Shown here: in pieces, positions 56,484 to 64,000 of the stretch
Position numbering within the stretch: position 1 is the first letter of the stretch
Layout: every line of letters starts with the position of its first letter
Translations under genes and position numbers: made by a program
The notes under the pieces: model-generated
The model's database searches: none
The model's input: the letters and a program-made list of their open reading frames with translations, nothing else
What the model was told of the DNA's origin: nothing
DNA from: Halobaculum sp. MBLA0147
GTDB taxonomy: Archaea > Halobacteriota > Halobacteria > Halobacteriales > Haloferacaceae
NCBI RefSeq assembly: GCF_041361345.1
Contig: NZ_JBGKAD010000002.1
Location: forward strand, 186,001 to 250,000
DNA length: 64,000 nucleotides
Reading direction: 5' to 3'

Positions 56484-57119
56484 ATGTGGGATCTGACACA
56501 CCCGATCGAGTCGGGGATGCAGACGTTCCCCGGCGATCCGCCGGTCGCCGTCACCTCGGCGGCGACTGTCGACGAGGACGGCTACGCGGTCCGGACCGTC
56601 GAACTCGGGAGTCACACCGGGACACACGTCGACGCACCGGCACACGTCGTCGCCGACGGACGGACACTGGACGAGTACGAGCCGTCCGCGTTCGTGTTCG
56701 ACGCCGCCGTCGTCGACTGCCGCGACCTGGGTGCGCGAGCGGCGATTCCACCGGACCGCGTCCCGACCGACGACGCGCTCGACTGTGTCGTGTTCCACAC
56801 CGGCTGGGACGACCACTGGGGAACCGACGCCTACCGCGACCACCCGTCCGTCTCGCCCGCCGCCGCCGAGGTGTGTGTCGAGCGCGGACTCGCTGTGGCG
56901 ACGGACACACTCAACCCCGACCCGACGCCGAGTCCGGCCGCCGGCCCCGACGAGCCGGACGGGGTGCCGGTCCACGAGACCGTGTTGGGCGCCGGGCTGC
57001 TCGTGATCGAGAACCTCACCGGGCTGGAGAGCGTGCCAGATCGGTTCCGTCTGTCCGCGCAACCGCTCGCGCTCGGGGGTGACGGTGCCCCGGTCCGTGC
57101 CGTCGGGCGAGTGCCGTGA
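56484..57119 (+). CDS. Cyclase-family hydrolase (kynurenine formamidase-like)
   Basis: A 211-residue protein. The metal-binding HTGTHVDAPAHV motif (about 48-59) and DLTHPIESGM at the N-terminus define the cyclase/formamidase-like (PF04199) fold, with VFHTGWDDHW and VLGAGLLVIENL as further conserved parts. These enzymes hydrolyse cyclic amides or formamides; the exact substrate is unknown. Its last codons and stop lie inside the first unit of the 45-bp array, so the array began from the 3' end of this gene. Confidence 0.85.
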   Translation: MWDLTHPIESGMQTFPGDPPVAVTSAATVDEDGYAVRTVELGSHTGTHVDAPAHVVADGRTLDEYEPSAFVFDAAVVDCRDLGARAAIPPDRVPTDDALDCVVFHTGWDDHWGTDAYRDHPSVSPAAAEVCVERGLAVATDTLNPDPTPSPAAGPDEPDGVPVHETVLGAGLLVIENLTGLESVPDRFRLSAQPLALGGDGAPVRAVGRVP

Positions 57120-57445
57120 ACGGACGACGTGTGGACGCCGTGTGCCGTCGGGCGAGTGCCGTGAACGGACGACGTGTGGACGCCGTGTGCCGTCGGGCGA
57201 GTGCCGTGAACGGACGGCGTGTGGACGACGTGTGCCGTCGGGCGAGTGCCGTGAACGGACGGCGTGTGGACGCCGTGTGCCGTCGGGCGAGTGCCGTGAA
57301 CGGACGGCGTGTGGACGCCGTGTGCCGTCGGGCGAGTGCCGTGAACGGACGGCGTGTGGACGACGTGTGCCGTCGGGCGAGTGCCGTGAACGGACGGCGT
57401 GTGGACGACGTGTGCCGTCGGACGAGTGCCGTGAACGGACGGCGT
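57091..57445. repeat. 45-bp tandem repeat array (about 8 units)
   Basis: Units of exactly 45 bp share the core tgccgtcgggcgagtgccgt followed by gaacggac. The marker gtgaa recurs at 57116, 57161, 57206, 57251, 57296, 57341, 57386 and 57431. Variation is limited to a few positions. Because 45 is a multiple of 3, frames stay open on both strands, which creates false ORFs. The first unit overlaps the end of the cyclase gene. Confidence 0.95.
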
Positions 57446-57474
57446 GGCGAGGGTGCTCCACCCCGGCAGAGCGG

Positions 57475-57909
57475 TCACTCGGAGCGGAGGTCCGCGACGG
57501 CCCGCTCGACGTGGTCGACGATCGCCGGGTGTGGGTGACTCTGCGGGTGGCGATCGGCGATCTCGTCGAGCGCGTCACGCACCGTCGTCTCCGTCCCCTC
57601 CCGGAGTGCGAGTCCGGCGGCGGCAACACCCACCGAGCGAGACGCCCCCGCCGAACAGTGGACGAACACCGTCTCGCCCGCCGTCAGTCGATCGCGGAGT
57701 GTCTCGACCGCGTGGCGAGTGTCGGCCAGATCGTTCTGTGGACCGTCGAGGAGCGGGACACGCTCGACGCGAACCGACTCCGGGTACGGGCGATCGGGGT
57801 CCGCGTGCGCCAGCGAGAGCACCGTGTCGATCCCGGCACGCTCGTAGTTCTCGTGACGTGCCGCGTGCTGGATGTCGCCCACGTACAGCTCGTCTCGGAT
57901 CGGAGTCAC
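57475..57909 (-). CDS. Dual-specificity protein phosphatase
   Basis: A 144-residue protein. The signature VFVHCSAGASRSVGVAA has catalytic Cys at 85 and Arg at 91, and a preceding Asp/Asn stretch (LLDGPQNDL, about 53-61) offers the general acid. It is of minimal DSP size, cytosolic and likely to remove phosphate from Ser/Thr/Tyr. It lies directly after the 45-bp array and is convergent with the cyclase gene. It starts at a GTG (57909). Confidence 0.85.
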   Translation of the reverse strand: MTPIRDELYVGDIQHAARHENYERAGIDTVLSLAHADPDRPYPESVRVERVPLLDGPQNDLADTRHAVETLRDRLTAGETVFVHCSAGASRSVGVAAAGLALREGTETTVRDALDEIADRHPQSHPHPAIVDHVERAVADLRSE

Positions 57910-58044
57910 GTCTCGCGTCGAGTTCCCGAACCGACAAATCTCTTCGGTCGCGGCGACACGTCTCTGCGGTCACACCGGCGACGACCGCCGGTCGCGGCGA
58001 GGTGTCGTCCGTACACGACGCTCGCCGTCTTCGATCGCGGAACA

Positions 58045-58101
58045 CGACTCGCGTCGTCTCCGAGTGTGAGACGCGACTCGCGTCGTCTCCGAGTGTGAGA
58101 C
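58045..58101. repeat. 29-bp tandem repeat, two copies
   Basis: Core cgactcgcgtcgtctccgag repeats at 58045 and 58074. It lies just upstream of the M48 protease promoter. Confidence 0.8.
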
Positions 58102-58109
58102 ACGACCCG

Positions 58110-58122
58110 AACGGATATACTG
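58110..58122 (+). promoter_or_regulatory. TATA-like promoter of the M48 protease gene
   Basis: Sequence ggatatactg lies about 25-32 bases before the GTG at 58144, in the place expected for a leaderless haloarchaeal promoter. Confidence 0.45.
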
Positions 58123-58143
58123 ATCGCTACACCACTGGAGTCT

Positions 58144-59880
58144 GTGTCCGAACTGTCCAGCCGACGGCGGTACGGACTGTGGGTGCGTGTGGTCGTCGCC
58201 ACACTCGTGGTCGCGCTCCTCGGCGTCGCGCTCGTCGCGGCGGAGGCGACGCTGATCGGCGTCGTCGCCTACGCCGTGCTGCGTGTCGGCGGCGGCGCAC
58301 TCGGTGTTCTCGGCGCCGACCCGACCGCCGCGCTCGTCGGAGCGGCGGTCGGCTGTGGCGGTCTCCTCTGGGTCGTCGGCGCAGTCCACCGGACGGCAGA
58401 GCGTGCCGACGAGGGATTCGCGTTCGCTCCGCGACTACTCGCGTACGCCTACGTCTCGCTGTTCGGCGCCTCGGTGTGGGTCGTCTGGTACGGGTTCCAA
58501 CAGTTCGGTGTGCCACGGTGGGCACAGGTGCTGTCGGGACTGTTGTTGATCGCCTCCTTCTACCCGGCGATGGGATACATGGCGAGTCGAGCGGGCTTCG
58601 AGACGGACCTCGAGGCACAGACAGACTCGGAGGCGTACCCGTGGCGCGAAGACGCGGACGAGTCGCCACCGGAGAGTGGGTACGGAGCCGTCGGCTCGCT
58701 GCTCGCGGCTGCCGACACGAGTGGGGGTCGACTCCGGACGCTCGTCGGCGTGGTCGTCGTCCTCCCGCAGTGGGTCGCCGTCGGGACGCGCGAGCGCCTG
58801 CGAGGGGCCGGTGCTCGGGTGGCGGCGGGGGCGTCGGAGCTCCGAACGACCGCGGCGGAGTGGATCGGGTTCGGTCGCCGCGTCGTCGCCGTCGGGACGG
58901 AGCCGCTACGTGCCTCCTACCGGCGAGTCGGTGTCGTCGGCCCGGTCGCCGTCGTCGCCGTCCTCGTCGGGGGAGTCGCGACGCTGTGGCTCGCCGCCCG
59001 TCGTGGCGATCCGACCAGACTGTACAGACCGACGGCAGCCGTCCTCGCCGTCGTCGCCACCACGGCACACGTCGCCGGTGACCTGCGGTCCGAGTTGATC
59101 GAGAGTTCCGTCCTCGTCGACCTCGAAGAGCGACTCGGGACGGCGACTGTGGAGTCCAACCGGAACGACGGGAACGCGCCCGAGGGATCGGCACCGACGG
59201 CGGTAGTCGGGACGGGCGAAGGGTCGGACGCCGTCGCCACGCTGGACCGCCGACTGACGCGACTCGCCGGACAGGCGTCGATCCCGACGCCCGACCTGCA
59301 GGTGCTCGACACGCGGAGTCCGGTCGCGGCCGCGGTGGGGTACCGGGTGTCGGACGCGACGGTGGTCGTGTCGACGGGACTCGTCGAGGCGCTCGACGAG
59401 AGAGAGCTGGACGCGGTGTTGGCACACGAGGTGGCACACGTCGCCAACCGAGACACTGCCGTCCTGACGGCGCTGTCGTTCCCGCGTGTCGCTGCACGTC
59501 GGGTGTTCCGGCGGTACACGCTCAACCCACTGTTCGTCGTGTTCGCCCTGGTCGCCGGGACGACGAGTCGACTGTGTGTCGCCGTCGTCGCCCGAGCCCG
59601 AGAGCACGCGGCGGACGACGGGGGGATCGCGATCACCGGCGACCCCGCCGCACTCGCGAGTGCACTCGCGACGCTCGACGAGACGGTCGGCCACCGCGCC
59701 GCGGAGGATCTCCGCTCGGCGGCCGCCTTCTCCGTGGTTCCACCGGCGTGGGAGGACCACCGCTTCTTCGACCGGACCCGCCGTCTGATCCAGCGTGGGC
59801 TCTTCGGGACACACCCGGACACGAGCGAGCGGATCGAGCGGCTCCGCGAGCGGACCCGCGAGCTGGAGCGAAGTGGGTGA
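58144..59880 (+). CDS. M48-family membrane metalloprotease (HtpX-like)
   Basis: A 578-residue protein from GTG 58144. The zinc motif HEVAH in VLAHEVAHVANRDT has H428, E429 and H432, and a downstream Glu in ARAREHAADDGG would be the third ligand. Hydrophobic segments lie near 15-38, 42-65, 78-90, 98-120, 130-150 and before and after the zinc site, so the active site faces the cytoplasm or the membrane surface. The N-terminal half is longer than in bacterial HtpX. It likely degrades damaged membrane proteins. Confidence 0.85.
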   Translation: MSELSSRRRYGLWVRVVVATLVVALLGVALVAAEATLIGVVAYAVLRVGGGALGVLGADPTAALVGAAVGCGGLLWVVGAVHRTAERADEGFAFAPRLLAYAYVSLFGASVWVVWYGFQQFGVPRWAQVLSGLLLIASFYPAMGYMASRAGFETDLEAQTDSEAYPWREDADESPPESGYGAVGSLLAAADTSGGRLRTLVGVVVVLPQWVAVGTRERLRGAGARVAAGASELRTTAAEWIGFGRRVVAVGTEPLRASYRRVGVVGPVAVVAVLVGGVATLWLAARRGDPTRLYRPTAAVLAVVATTAHVAGDLRSELIESSVLVDLEERLGTATVESNRNDGNAPEGSAPTAVVGTGEGSDAVATLDRRLTRLAGQASIPTPDLQVLDTRSPVAAAVGYRVSDATVVVSTGLVEALDERELDAVLAHEVAHVANRDTAVLTALSFPRVAARRVFRRYTLNPLFVVFALVAGTTSRLCVAVVARAREHAADDGGIAITGDPAALASALATLDETVGHRAAEDLRSAAAFSVVPPAWEDHRFFDRTRRLIQRGLFGTHPDTSERIERLRERTRELERSG

Positions 59881-59952
59881 CACTCGCGAGGTGGAACAGG
59901 GCAGGTGAGACGAGGAGGTGACACTCGCGAGGTGGAACAGGGCAGGTGAGAC
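59877..59952. repeat. 35-bp direct repeat, two copies
   Basis: Core gtgacactcgcgaggtggaa begins at 59877 and again at 59918 (offset 41). The first copy includes the stop of the M48 gene, which again shows duplication of a gene end. Confidence 0.8.
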
Positions 59953-60128
59953 AGGGCGAATGCCGATGGCTCGGCCTCCGGTGACGTTCGGGTGAGGTGC
60001 CGGTCGGTGTCGAGACCCGTCGTCACCACACGTCGAGACGCGGTGTCGTCACGAGGTCTGTCCGGTCCGCGGGCAGAGACCCACCGACGGCGAAAGCCGT
60101 TTTCGTGTGAGACGCGGAGGAGAGAGCA

Positions 60129-61076
60129 GTGGTACTCGACAGGGGACGGACGGAGCTACCGAGCACCCGACGGATCGTCGGGACTGGCGCGGTCGTCGCG
60201 ACCGGTCTGGTGTGTTGGTACGCCGGCAGTGTGATCTCGACGACGGGTGTTCCGGGTGTGGTCGGCGTGGAGACAGACCTCGCGGAGATCGTCGCGCGCG
60301 TCGTCTACACGGTCGCGACACTGCTGGTGGCGACCGCCGTCGTCCGGGCCGCCGACGACTCGTCGATCGTACTCGAAGATCGGGCGGTCTTCACGCCCCA
60401 TCAGACGGAGGTCGCGTACCGCGCCGCACAGGTCGCGGCGTTCGGCGGCGCCACCGCACTCGTCGTCGTCGGCGTCTGGGGTGTCAGTCTGACGAACGTG
60501 CTCTTGGGCGCCGGTGTGACGAGCGTCGTGGTCGCACTCGCGGCACGACAGACGCTCTCGTCGGTGTTCGCCGGCCTGACGCTGATCTCCACGGACGTGT
60601 TCCGCGTCGGCGACTGGGTGAAGATCGACAGCCGGTTCGGGAAGATCGAGCAGATCTCGCTGTTCAACACGACGATGGAGAGTCCACGCGGCGAGACACA
60701 CGTCATCCCGAACGACGAGGTGATCACGCGGGACATCACCAACCTCGGGAAGGGCCGGTACCGCAACGACGTGCTGGTCGGCGTCGCCTACGAGACGGAC
60801 ATCGACCACGCCACGGGTGTCTGCGACGAGGTGCTGAAGGAGTTGACCGACGACGACGAGACGAACATCGACGGGTACCAGCCGACGACGGTGAAGGACT
60901 TCGACGACTCCCAGATCACGCTCGCGGTCAAGATGTGGGTCGACGAGCCGAAGCCGATGGCGATCAACCGCGCACAGACGGCCGTCCTCGCGGGGATCCA
61001 GGACCGCTTCGCCGAGGAGGACATCACGATCCCGTTCCCGCAACGCACCGTCGTCGAACGGGACGCGACGGCGTGA
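60129..61076 (+). CDS. mscS: MscS-family mechanosensitive channel
   Basis: A 315-residue protein from GTG 60129, with ggagga just upstream. Four hydrophobic segments (about 14-37, 46-66, 88-110, 112-132) are followed by the pore-lining helix LGAGVTSVVVALAARQTLSSVFAG, in parts. The beta domain starts VFRVGDWVKI and continues EQISLFNTTM and VIPNDEVITRDITNL. It opens on membrane tension to relieve osmotic stress, a clear need for halophiles. Function is high-confidence; ion preference is unknown. Confidence 0.9.
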   Translation: MVLDRGRTELPSTRRIVGTGAVVATGLVCWYAGSVISTTGVPGVVGVETDLAEIVARVVYTVATLLVATAVVRAADDSSIVLEDRAVFTPHQTEVAYRAAQVAAFGGATALVVVGVWGVSLTNVLLGAGVTSVVVALAARQTLSSVFAGLTLISTDVFRVGDWVKIDSRFGKIEQISLFNTTMESPRGETHVIPNDEVITRDITNLGKGRYRNDVLVGVAYETDIDHATGVCDEVLKELTDDDETNIDGYQPTTVKDFDDSQITLAVKMWVDEPKPMAINRAQTAVLAGIQDRFAEEDITIPFPQRTVVERDATA

Positions 61077-61215
61077 CGTGCGGTGGGACTGCGGGGGCGA
61101 CGAGTCGGTCTGGGCTAGGTTCGTGCTCGCGGCCGCGGTCGGTGTGATTCACACCCACGGGGTCCCGTCCCGCGGGTGCGGTACACTCTTGTGACCGGTC
61201 TCGCAGGTCGGAGTC

Positions 61216-61977
61216 GTGACAGACGCGGACCAGTACACCGAGGCGTTCGCACAGTTCTACGAGGCGACTCACCGCGACCGCGAGGTGGGTGACGAGACGT
61301 TCTACACCGAGGCGGCACGCGACGCCGACGGGCCGGTGTTGGAGGGTGCCTGTGGCACCGGGCGGCTCTACCTGGAGTTGCTGCGGGCGGGTGTCGACGC
61401 CGACGGGTTCGACGTGTCGCCGGCGATGCTGGACATCCTCCGCGAGACGGCCGCCGACGAGGGGCTCGACCCCTCGGTGTGGCAGGGGGACCTTCGCTCG
61501 CCCGGTGCCGACCGGACGTACGAACTCGTCTTCGTGCCGTACAACTCCTTCGCAGCGCTGACTACGGTGGAGGATCAGCTCACGGGACTGCGGGCACTGT
61601 ACGACCTGCTCGAACCAGGTGGCCGGTTGCTGTTCGACGCCTTCGTCCCACGGTACGAGGTGATCGCCGACTCGTTCGGCGAGTGGCAGCCGGTCCGGGA
61701 GGTGACGTACGACGGCGAGACGCTCCGTGGCCGGACGAAGACCACCGTCGAGAGCGAGGTGGCGCAGACCTACCGCGGAGAACGCCAGTTGCTGTCCACC
61801 GACGACGAGGTCGTCGCGACGGAGTCGTACGTCAGCGCCCACCTGCCCCCACAGCAGGTCGAACTGTTGGCGCGTCGGTCCCCGTTCGAGACGTGGACGA
61901 GCTACGGCGGGTTCGACGGCGAACCCCTCGAAGACGGCGCGAGTGTGCAGGTGTGGGAGTTGGAACGAGAGGGGTGA
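61216..61977 (+). CDS. Class I SAM-dependent methyltransferase
   Basis: A 253-residue protein from GTG 61216. Motif I LEGACGTGRLYLELLRAG (about 44-58, in parts) is the SAM-binding loop, followed by VDADGFDVSPAML and ELVFVPYNSFAAL. It resembles the group with an additional beta-rich insertion late in the fold (VTYDGETLRGRTKTTVESEV, in parts). The substrate is unknown. Confidence 0.85.
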   Translation: MTDADQYTEAFAQFYEATHRDREVGDETFYTEAARDADGPVLEGACGTGRLYLELLRAGVDADGFDVSPAMLDILRETAADEGLDPSVWQGDLRSPGADRTYELVFVPYNSFAALTTVEDQLTGLRALYDLLEPGGRLLFDAFVPRYEVIADSFGEWQPVREVTYDGETLRGRTKTTVESEVAQTYRGERQLLSTDDEVVATESYVSAHLPPQQVELLARRSPFETWTSYGGFDGEPLEDGASVQVWELEREG

Positions 61978-62091
61978 GTTCCGACACAGTCTCTCGTCCT
62001 CGTCCCCTGTTCCCGCGACACCTGCTGGGTCGCCTGGGCGAAGCGGCCGAGGTTCAGACCGAGGTGATCCCACTTCGTAGAGTCACGTTGG

Positions 62092-63360
62092 CTACCCCGC
62101 CACGAGCCCACCGTCACCGTCGTACGACAGCGCGACCACGCGCCCGTCGCCGTAGCGGACGAGCACCTCCGCACGCCCGTCGCCGTCCGTGTCCGTGACC
62201 GTCGAGAACGTCCAGATCGGCACCGCGCGCTCGTAGACGGCCCGTTGGGCGCCGGTCTCGGGCGAGAGCACCGCCACGCTCCCGTCGTTGGTGACCGCGA
62301 CGAGTTCCGTCTCGTCGTCGCCGTCCACGTCACCCGACACGGGCGAAGGTGTCGGGCCGTCGGCGGTCGACACCGTCGTCGACCACTGCGTCGTGCCGCT
62401 TGCGCCGTCGAGTGCGAGCACCTCGCCACCCGGCCGGCCGGCAAACAGTTCCACCGCGCCGTCGCCGTCCACGTCGGTCGTCTCGCGCACGCGAACGTTC
62501 GTCAGTGACCGCTCCCACTGCGTCTCACCCGTCGCGCCGTCGTATGCGACGACGCCGCCGGTGTCACCCGTGAACAGCTCCAGCGCGGGGTCGTCGTCCG
62601 CCTGTCCGACCGCCGCGTACGTCGCGGCCCCCTCGCGAGTCCACTCCACGCTACCCGTGGCGGAGAAGACCACCGGGCCACGGTTCGTCGCGATCAGCAC
62701 CTCCGGCGCGTCGTCTGCGTCCAGATCCGCGACGACCGGCGCACGCCAGACGCTCACCGCCGAGCCGTCGACGCCCGCCTCCGCCACGCTCGTCCGCCAC
62801 GCGACCGTCCCGTTGCCGTGGACCGCGACGACTTCACCGCCCACGTCACTGGCGACCACTTCGAGTCCGGGGCCGGCAGTCACGTCCGCGACCGTCGGTC
62901 GCCCGTAGCCGTACTGCTCGACACCCACGCGCCACTCCTCGGTGCCGTCGGTCGCCGACCGCGCGATCACCGCTCCCTCCGTCGAGGCGACCACCACCTC
63001 GCGAGTGTCGTCGCCGTCCACGTCCGCGATCGCCGGTTCGGTGAGCGCGTGTGTGAAACAGTCACCCGCTGGGACGCCCGCTCGCCACTGTGTGGCGCCT
63101 GTCTCGGGGCGGAGTCTGACGAGTGCACAGGAGGTGTCGGTCAACTGCTCGTCCCCGTTCGGCACCGCCGCGACGGGCGCGACGACGACGTCTCCCGTGG
63201 GACCGACGCCGACGGCGTGGTGGTTGACCTCGTTGGCACGCGGGGTATCGCTGATCCACCGCTCCGCGAGGCCACCGTCGCCCACGCCGAGACCGACGAC
63301 GACGGCCCCCGCGAGGAGTCCGCAGACGGCTACCACCGCGACCAGCGTCCGTCGGTTCAC
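62092..63360 (-). CDS. Membrane-anchored VCBS/PQQ-like beta-propeller protein
   Basis: A 422-residue protein from GTG 63360 (VNRRTLVAVVAV). A short N-terminal signal/anchor (about 4-26) is followed by repeated units with DVDGDDTREVVVAS, ADLDADDAPEVLIAT, TDVDGDGAVELFAG, GDVDGDDETELVAV and DTDGDGRAEVLV. These DxDGD motifs, probably Ca-binding, alternate with Trp-rich strands TGETQWERSL and SGTTQWSTT, as in FG-GAP/PQQ-like propellers. It sits outside the cell. A longer frame to 63624 adds non-acidic residues. It is divergent from the next gene. Confidence 0.8.
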   Translation of the reverse strand: MNRRTLVAVVAVCGLLAGAVVVGLGVGDGGLAERWISDTPRANEVNHHAVGVGPTGDVVVAPVAAVPNGDEQLTDTSCALVRLRPETGATQWRAGVPAGDCFTHALTEPAIADVDGDDTREVVVASTEGAVIARSATDGTEEWRVGVEQYGYGRPTVADVTAGPGLEVVASDVGGEVVAVHGNGTVAWRTSVAEAGVDGSAVSVWRAPVVADLDADDAPEVLIATNRGPVVFSATGSVEWTREGAATYAAVGQADDDPALELFTGDTGGVVAYDGATGETQWERSLTNVRVRETTDVDGDGAVELFAGRPGGEVLALDGASGTTQWSTTVSTADGPTPSPVSGDVDGDDETELVAVTNDGSVAVLSPETGAQRAVYERAVPIWTFSTVTDTDGDGRAEVLVRYGDGRVVALSYDGDGGLVAG

Positions 63361-63436
63361 GGCCGTCGTAGACGACTCGTCGGTAAGTACCTGCTCGTCT
63401 CGTCCGGGCGGACGGACGGTGGAGTGGAACCGTGTC

Positions 63437-63445
63437 GATTTAACC
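63437..63445 (+). promoter_or_regulatory. TATA-like promoter of the right-edge membrane gene
   Basis: Sequence gatttaacc lies 23-31 bases before ATG 63468, as in leaderless haloarchaeal promoters. Confidence 0.5.
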
Positions 63446-63467
63446 GTCGTGTCACGGAGTGTGCTCG

Positions 63468-64000
63468 ATGCGAACGTCGGAATCGGGGAGCGACGGGGCG
63501 GTTCGGGCGTGTGTGGTTCGGCTCCTCGGAGTCTCCGTCGCCGTCGCGGCGCTGTGTACGGTCGCCGTCGCCCCGGCGGCGGCACACGACGTGACCGGGT
63601 CGCGGTTCGCAGCGCCGCTCCCACTCCCGTGGCTGTTGGCTGGCGCCGGTGCGACCGTGGCGGTGACGGCGCTGTGGCTCGGCGTCACCGACGCCGACGC
63701 GGCTCGACTCGAGACGCCGCCACTCGGAACGGTCGGACCACGGATCACTGGACTCGGTCGCGTGGCGGGGCGTGGACTCTTCCTCGTCGCGGTCCTCGCC
63801 GTGCTCGCGAGTGGGTTCTTCGGACGCCGAGTCGCGACGGCGAACTTCGCGACGGTGTTCACGTGGCCGGTGTGGTTCCGTGGACTCGCCGCACTGTCCG
63901 TGCTCGTCGGGTCGCCGTGGCCGGCGCTGTCTCCGTGGCGGACGCTGTACGACGGCCTGTGTCGACTGGAGGGTGGCGAGGTAGCGCTCGCCGGCGACGG
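63468..64000 (+). CDS. Polytopic membrane protein, 3' end beyond window
   Basis: Open from ATG 63468 to the right edge (177 codons). The first 40 residues contain a hydrophobic stretch, VVRLLGVSVAVAALCTVAVAPAAAHD in parts, that reads as a cleavable signal or first membrane helix. Further hydrophobic segments are at about 52-72 (PWLLAGAGATVAVTALWL), 98-115 and 132-150, with the motif WPALSPWRTLYDGL. Similar NPWRxL-type motifs occur in unnamed actinobacterial and haloarchaeal membrane proteins. Function is unknown. Confidence 0.65.
   Translation, partial: MRTSESGSDGAVRACVVRLLGVSVAVAALCTVAVAPAAAHDVTGSRFAAPLPLPWLLAGAGATVAVTALWLGVTDADAARLETPPLGTVGPRITGLGRVAGRGLFLVAVLAVLASGFFGRRVATANFATVFTWPVWFRGLAALSVLVGSPWPALSPWRTLYDGLCRLEGGEVALAGD

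Noticed and set aside
57079-58098. Plus and minus ORFs running through the 45-bp array as repeat proteins
   Set aside because: They exist because 45 is a multiple of 3; composition is Arg/Cys- or His/Thr-rich and unlike haloarchaeal proteins.

Overview
The window is haloarchaeal DNA. The evidence is acidic (Asp/Glu-rich) proteins, a TbsP-type regulator, Orc1/Cdc6-like ATPases, Tat lipoproteins, many PAS/GAF histidine kinases, TATA-type promoters close to start codons (leaderless style), and a right half that is very rich in G+C. There are no rRNA genes, no convincing tRNA genes and no CRISPR arrays.

Left part (1-34 kb) is an accessory region. It opens with the 5' part of a Cys-rich pentapeptide-repeat protein (minus strand). 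A CARF-like/winged-helix regulator (907-1686, minus) then faces a plus-strand operon (1888-9786): a tandem AAA+ ATPase with a dead first domain, a 1080-residue tubulin/FtsZ-superfamily protein, a membrane-anchored GTPase, and an unknown protein. This is the strongest candidate for an undescribed system. Next come a frameshifted Orc1/Cdc6-like gene, a TbsP-like regulator, a VapBC toxin-antitoxin pair, a FIST protein coupled to a GAF/PAS kinase, a Tat lipoprotein and a kinase with a degenerate receiver domain. About 2.2 kb of decayed DNA follows, ending in an iteron-like repeat cluster. A single 10.2-kb gene (23171-33340, minus) then encodes a 3389-residue fusion of a conjugative coupling ATPase with a Toprim/primase-like region. 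That gene and the iterons suggest an integrated or plasmid-type mobile element. A small zinc-finger gene closes this part.

Right part (34.5-64 kb) is compact and has a much higher G+C content. It holds a LOV-domain photoreceptor kinase, a receiver/PAS kinase, an SDR oxidoreductase, thiE, a zinc-ribbon protein, another PAS/GAF kinase, an aldo/keto reductase divergent from an ABC exporter, and a ParA gene overlapping an acidic partner gene and preceded by a repeat-rich, centromere-like region. A glycerol cluster follows (short glpA divergent from glpK and a non-MIP membrane protein), then an Orc1/Cdc6-like ATPase, a membrane kinase, a cyclase-family hydrolase, a 45-bp tandem array, a dual-specificity phosphatase, an M48 protease, an MscS channel, a methyltransferase, a VCBS/PQQ-like repeat protein, and the 5' end of a membrane protein cut by the window edge.

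The genes suggest a replicon rich in sensing (five kinases here, only two with a receiver domain) that combines glycerol use, partition and replication-like ATPases with mobile-element genes. ParA, two Orc1/Cdc6-like genes and the conjugation ATPase would fit a megaplasmid or secondary chromosome, but this is an inference. All functional calls rest on motif recognition without database searches.
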